Below are positions 61,976 to 64,000 of a stretch of DNA of 64,000 nucleotides, piece by piece. The translations under genes and the position numbers were made by a program. The notes under the pieces were generated by a model that saw only the letters and a list, made by a program, of their open reading frames with translations, made no database searches and had not been told where the DNA came from. The first letter of the stretch is position 1. Every line of letters starts with the position of its first letter. The stretch is from Streptomyces roseoviridis (GTDB taxonomy: Bacteria > Actinomycetota > Actinomycetes > Streptomycetales > Streptomycetaceae): contig NZ_BAAAWU010000001.1 in assembly GCF_039535235.1 (NCBI RefSeq), forward strand, positions 3,410,001 through 3,474,000. Direction: 5' to 3'.

Positions 61976-63223
61976 TCAGAAGATGTCCATACTCCACGGC
62001 CGCAGCGGCGTCCGCAGCAGCAGGTCCGCCCGGGCCGCCGCGCCCGCCACGGCCTCCTCGATCCGGCCCAGCGCGACGAGCCGCACCACCGACTCGTCAC
62101 CGAACGCCAGCGGCGCCAGGTCCGCCACGTCCAGGACCAGATCGGCCGGCGCGGCCGTCGGCGCCACGGACGCCCCCTCGGGGGACGCCTCCAGCAGGTA
62201 CCGGCCGCCCGCGAGGCCGGCCGTGTCCTTCACGTCCAGGACGAGGCTGCCCTCCGTCACGTACGTCCGCGGCCCGAACACCTTCGCCACGTCCAGGACC
62301 CGCAGCCACAGCATGTCGGCGTGCGTCACGACCCGCGCCGCCCGCGGGTCGGGCAGCAGCAGCGGCAGGACGTCGTCGGGGGCCCGGTAGCCCGTCCGCA
62401 CCCGGGTGACCCAGTCGACCGAGCACACGTACCGCCACAGCGCCCGCTCGGCGGCGGGGGTGACCGCGACCAGATCGCGCACGCTCACCGTGTTGACCGG
62501 CTGCTTGGCGTCGTTCCACTTGTCGTCCGCGCCGTACGCGACGAAGCCCTCGGCCTCGCCCGACTCCGAGCGGTAGACGGCGTAGAACGGCTCGGTCCAC
62601 GGATCGGGGCTGTACGCGTTGCCGGTGCCGACGTCCCAGCCGCGGGCCGTGCGGTTCGTGACGCCGGCCCGCCGGGCCGCGAGCCGGCGGTGCAGCTCCG
62701 GGCCCTCCTTGCGGATCTCGGCGCCGTCCGCCAGGTCGATCCGGCCGCCGTCCTCGTCCGCCGGAACCGGCCGGCGGCGGTCGAAGCCGGCCCGGGTCAG
62801 GTCGACGGCCCACTCGGTGGCCCATGTCGCCACGCCGAAGCCGAAACGGCCGTAGATCGGATACTCGGCGGCGATCAGCGTCGCGCAGGCGTCACCCCGC
62901 TCCTTCGCCGCCGCCAGGTCGGCCGTCATCATGCGGCCGAGCAGTCCGCGCCTGCGGTGGGTCGGGGACACCGTGACGCCGGTGACGGCGTCCGCCGCCA
63001 GATCCGCGCCGCCGACGGTGCTCACCCGCTGCGCGAACGACTGGAAGGTCGCGACGACCCGGCCCCGGTCGAAGACCCCCTGCGTCCGGGACAGATCGGT
63101 GTGCGGAAGCCGGTCCGCGACCTCCTCGTCCGGCACCACCGGCGGCCGCAGGAACCCGACCCGCCGGGCCCGCTGCCAGTCCTTGAACTCCGACTCTTCG
63201 ATCGCCCGCACCTCGAAATCCAT
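61976..63223 (-). CDS. Eis-like GNAT N-acetyltransferase
   Basis: A 415-residue tripartite acetyltransferase of the Eis family: N-terminal GNAT (GVTVSPTHRRRGLLGRMMTADLAAAKERG; AEYPIYGRFGFGVAT), a second GNAT-like region, and an SCP-type C-terminal domain (VLDVADLAPLAFG..). It ends in Phe like Mycobacterium tuberculosis Eis, where the C-terminal carboxylate is catalytic. It could acetylate aminoglycosides or other amines at several positions. ATG 63223 gives the family start MDFEVRAIEESEF. Confidence 0.92.
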   Translation of the reverse strand: MDFEVRAIEESEFKDWQRARRVGFLRPPVVPDEEVADRLPHTDLSRTQGVFDRGRVVATFQSFAQRVSTVGGADLAADAVTGVTVSPTHRRRGLLGRMMTADLAAAKERGDACATLIAAEYPIYGRFGFGVATWATEWAVDLTRAGFDRRRPVPADEDGGRIDLADGAEIRKEGPELHRRLAARRAGVTNRTARGWDVGTGNAYSPDPWTEPFYAVYRSESGEAEGFVAYGADDKWNDAKQPVNTVSVRDLVAVTPAAERALWRYVCSVDWVTRVRTGYRAPDDVLPLLLPDPRAARVVTHADMLWLRVLDVAKVFGPRTYVTEGSLVLDVKDTAGLAGGRYLLEASPEGASVAPTAAPADLVLDVADLAPLAFGDESVVRLVALGRIEEAVAGAAARADLLLRTPLRPWSMDIF

Positions 63224-63318
63224 CCTTCGAGGCTAGGCGGGCGGCCCCGATTGCCGCACCCGAGTTTCGACGCGCCCTCGGCGCGCCGCTCGGACCGGGA
63301 CCGGGCCCACGGCGCGGC

Positions 63319-63924
63319 TCAGGCCAGCAGGTCGTCGACCTGCGCCTCGCCCTCCCGGTAGCGGCGGGCGATCTCCGCGCTGCAGTCGTCCGCGGTCCGC
63401 TGGAGCTCCTGCCGGCGCCGCGACACCTGCTGCTCGTAGCCCGCGAGGCGCCCCATCGCCGCGTGCAGCTCCTCGTCCGTACGGGCCGTCAGGTCCGACA
63501 GCTCGACCTCGGACAGCATCTCGGCCGCGAGCCGCCGGTACTCCTCGCTGCGCGGCGTCGACAGCGTCACGTGCCGCGCCGAGCGCGCCACCGCCCCGGG
63601 CCGTGACGGCGTGTCCGCGAGGATCTCCGAGAGCCGGTCGAGCACCGGGGCCTCCGGATCGCTGCGCCGCGCCAGCTCCGCCCGCAGGATGTCGATCCGC
63701 CCCTGCAGCATCCTCCGCACGTAGCTGAGATCGGCCTCGTCGCCCTGCGCCTCGCGGCGCAGCGCCCGCAGCTCGGGCAGCCGCAGCGCGGCCAGGTCCG
63801 GCTGCGGCCGGTCCGGCAGATCCGGCTCGGCGGTCCGCTGGACGGGCGGCCGCCCGACGGAGCCTCCGGCACGGGTCAGCGGTACGGGACCGGACGGCGT
63901 GTGCCCGGCGCCAGATGCGCTCAT
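63319..63924 (-). CDS. rsiG: RsiG, c-di-GMP-responsive anti-sigma factor of WhiG
   Basis: A 201-residue protein with two copies of the RsiG c-di-GMP-binding signature E-x3-S-x2-R-x3-Q-x3-D. Copy 1 is E63, S67, R70, Q74, D78; copy 2 is E164, S168, R171, Q175, D179. Each lies in one helix of the predicted antiparallel coiled coil. With a c-di-GMP dimer, RsiG holds sigma-WhiG inactive and delays sporulation. The N-terminal 45 residues are disordered. ATG 63924 has GAGGGGA upstream. Identification is by motif and is strong. Confidence 0.95.
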   Translation of the reverse strand: MSASGAGHTPSGPVPLTRAGGSVGRPPVQRTAEPDLPDRPQPDLAALRLPELRALRREAQGDEADLSYVRRMLQGRIDILRAELARRSDPEAPVLDRLSEILADTPSRPGAVARSARHVTLSTPRSEEYRRLAAEMLSEVELSDLTARTDEELHAAMGRLAGYEQQVSRRRQELQRTADDCSAEIARRYREGEAQVDDLLA

Positions 63925-64000
63925 GTGTATCGTCCCCTCGACCGGTGCGGAACCGCACCGCCTGACAGGCATGGTGCCACTCCCGCACCGGCCGACGCAG

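Overview
The window is chromosomal DNA from a Streptomyces or a very close relative. The evidence is very high GC, strong third-position GC bias, GTG starts, leaderless genes with a TANNNT box just upstream of the start, and a gene set syntenic with the Streptomyces coelicolor core region around SCO4200-SCO4281 (phoU-phoRP, carD-ispDF-cysS-rlmB, msiK, gpm, mshA, cdgB). Those S. coelicolor names come from memory of the families and could not be checked here. It is mostly ordinary core genome with a few accessory items.

Left part (1-19.3 kb): the GAF-PAS-GGDEF diguanylate cyclase cdgB faces a flavin reductase. Then come arfB, a stand-alone terD, an M1-type lipoprotein peptidase, and the redox/haem sensing set hbpS <-> senS-senR. 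Next are several flavoenzymes, a pentapeptide-repeat protein, a quinone reductase, an APH(6)-like kinase with a GNAT, a PuuB-like oxidase, and a large coiled-coil/Mrr-nuclease/TerD fusion protein. A tRNA-Thr(TGT) gene with a strong hairpin terminator follows.

Middle (19.5-35.8 kb): a lone TnpB with intact RuvC triad and zinc ribbon sits beside the tRNA and is followed by a structured 3' region that could be its guide RNA. After it come msiK (the shared ATPase of sugar ABC importers), a nucleotidyltransferase, a DoxX protein, the rlmB/cysS/ispF/ispD/carD cluster (all minus strand) with an unusual 71-nt nested stem-loop between carD and ispD, a lipoprotein, phoP-phoR, two PHO boxes, phoU, and a 52-residue cysteine-rich peptide.

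Right part (35.8-64 kb): GNATs, a dienelactone-hydrolase-like protein lacking its nucleophile, gpm, an MFS carrier, a Tat-exported beta-helix protein, ybjN-mshA (mycothiol), a methyltransferase, an NlpC/P60 wall hydrolase, and a REC-PP2C phosphatase. Then an XRE/HBHA-like/DUF2516 operon, a GlxA regulator divergent from a saccharopine-dehydrogenase-like protein, a UvrA-like ABC protein, AraC + VOC, MarR + DHA2 efflux pump, HelD, TetR, Eis, and finally rsiG, the c-di-GMP-binding anti-sigma factor of WhiG. Both c-di-GMP synthesis (cdgB) and a c-di-GMP effector (rsiG) are therefore present, one at each edge.

Most convergent gene pairs are separated by long perfect hairpins. Many intergenic gaps carry short GC-rich tandem repeats (periods 8 to 71 bp). 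The most worthwhile leads are the Mrr-TerD fusion, the TnpB locus, the carD-ispD stem-loop, the Cys-rich peptide, the SD-sequestering hairpin and shared MarR-site motif at the efflux pump, and several well-formed palindromic operators.
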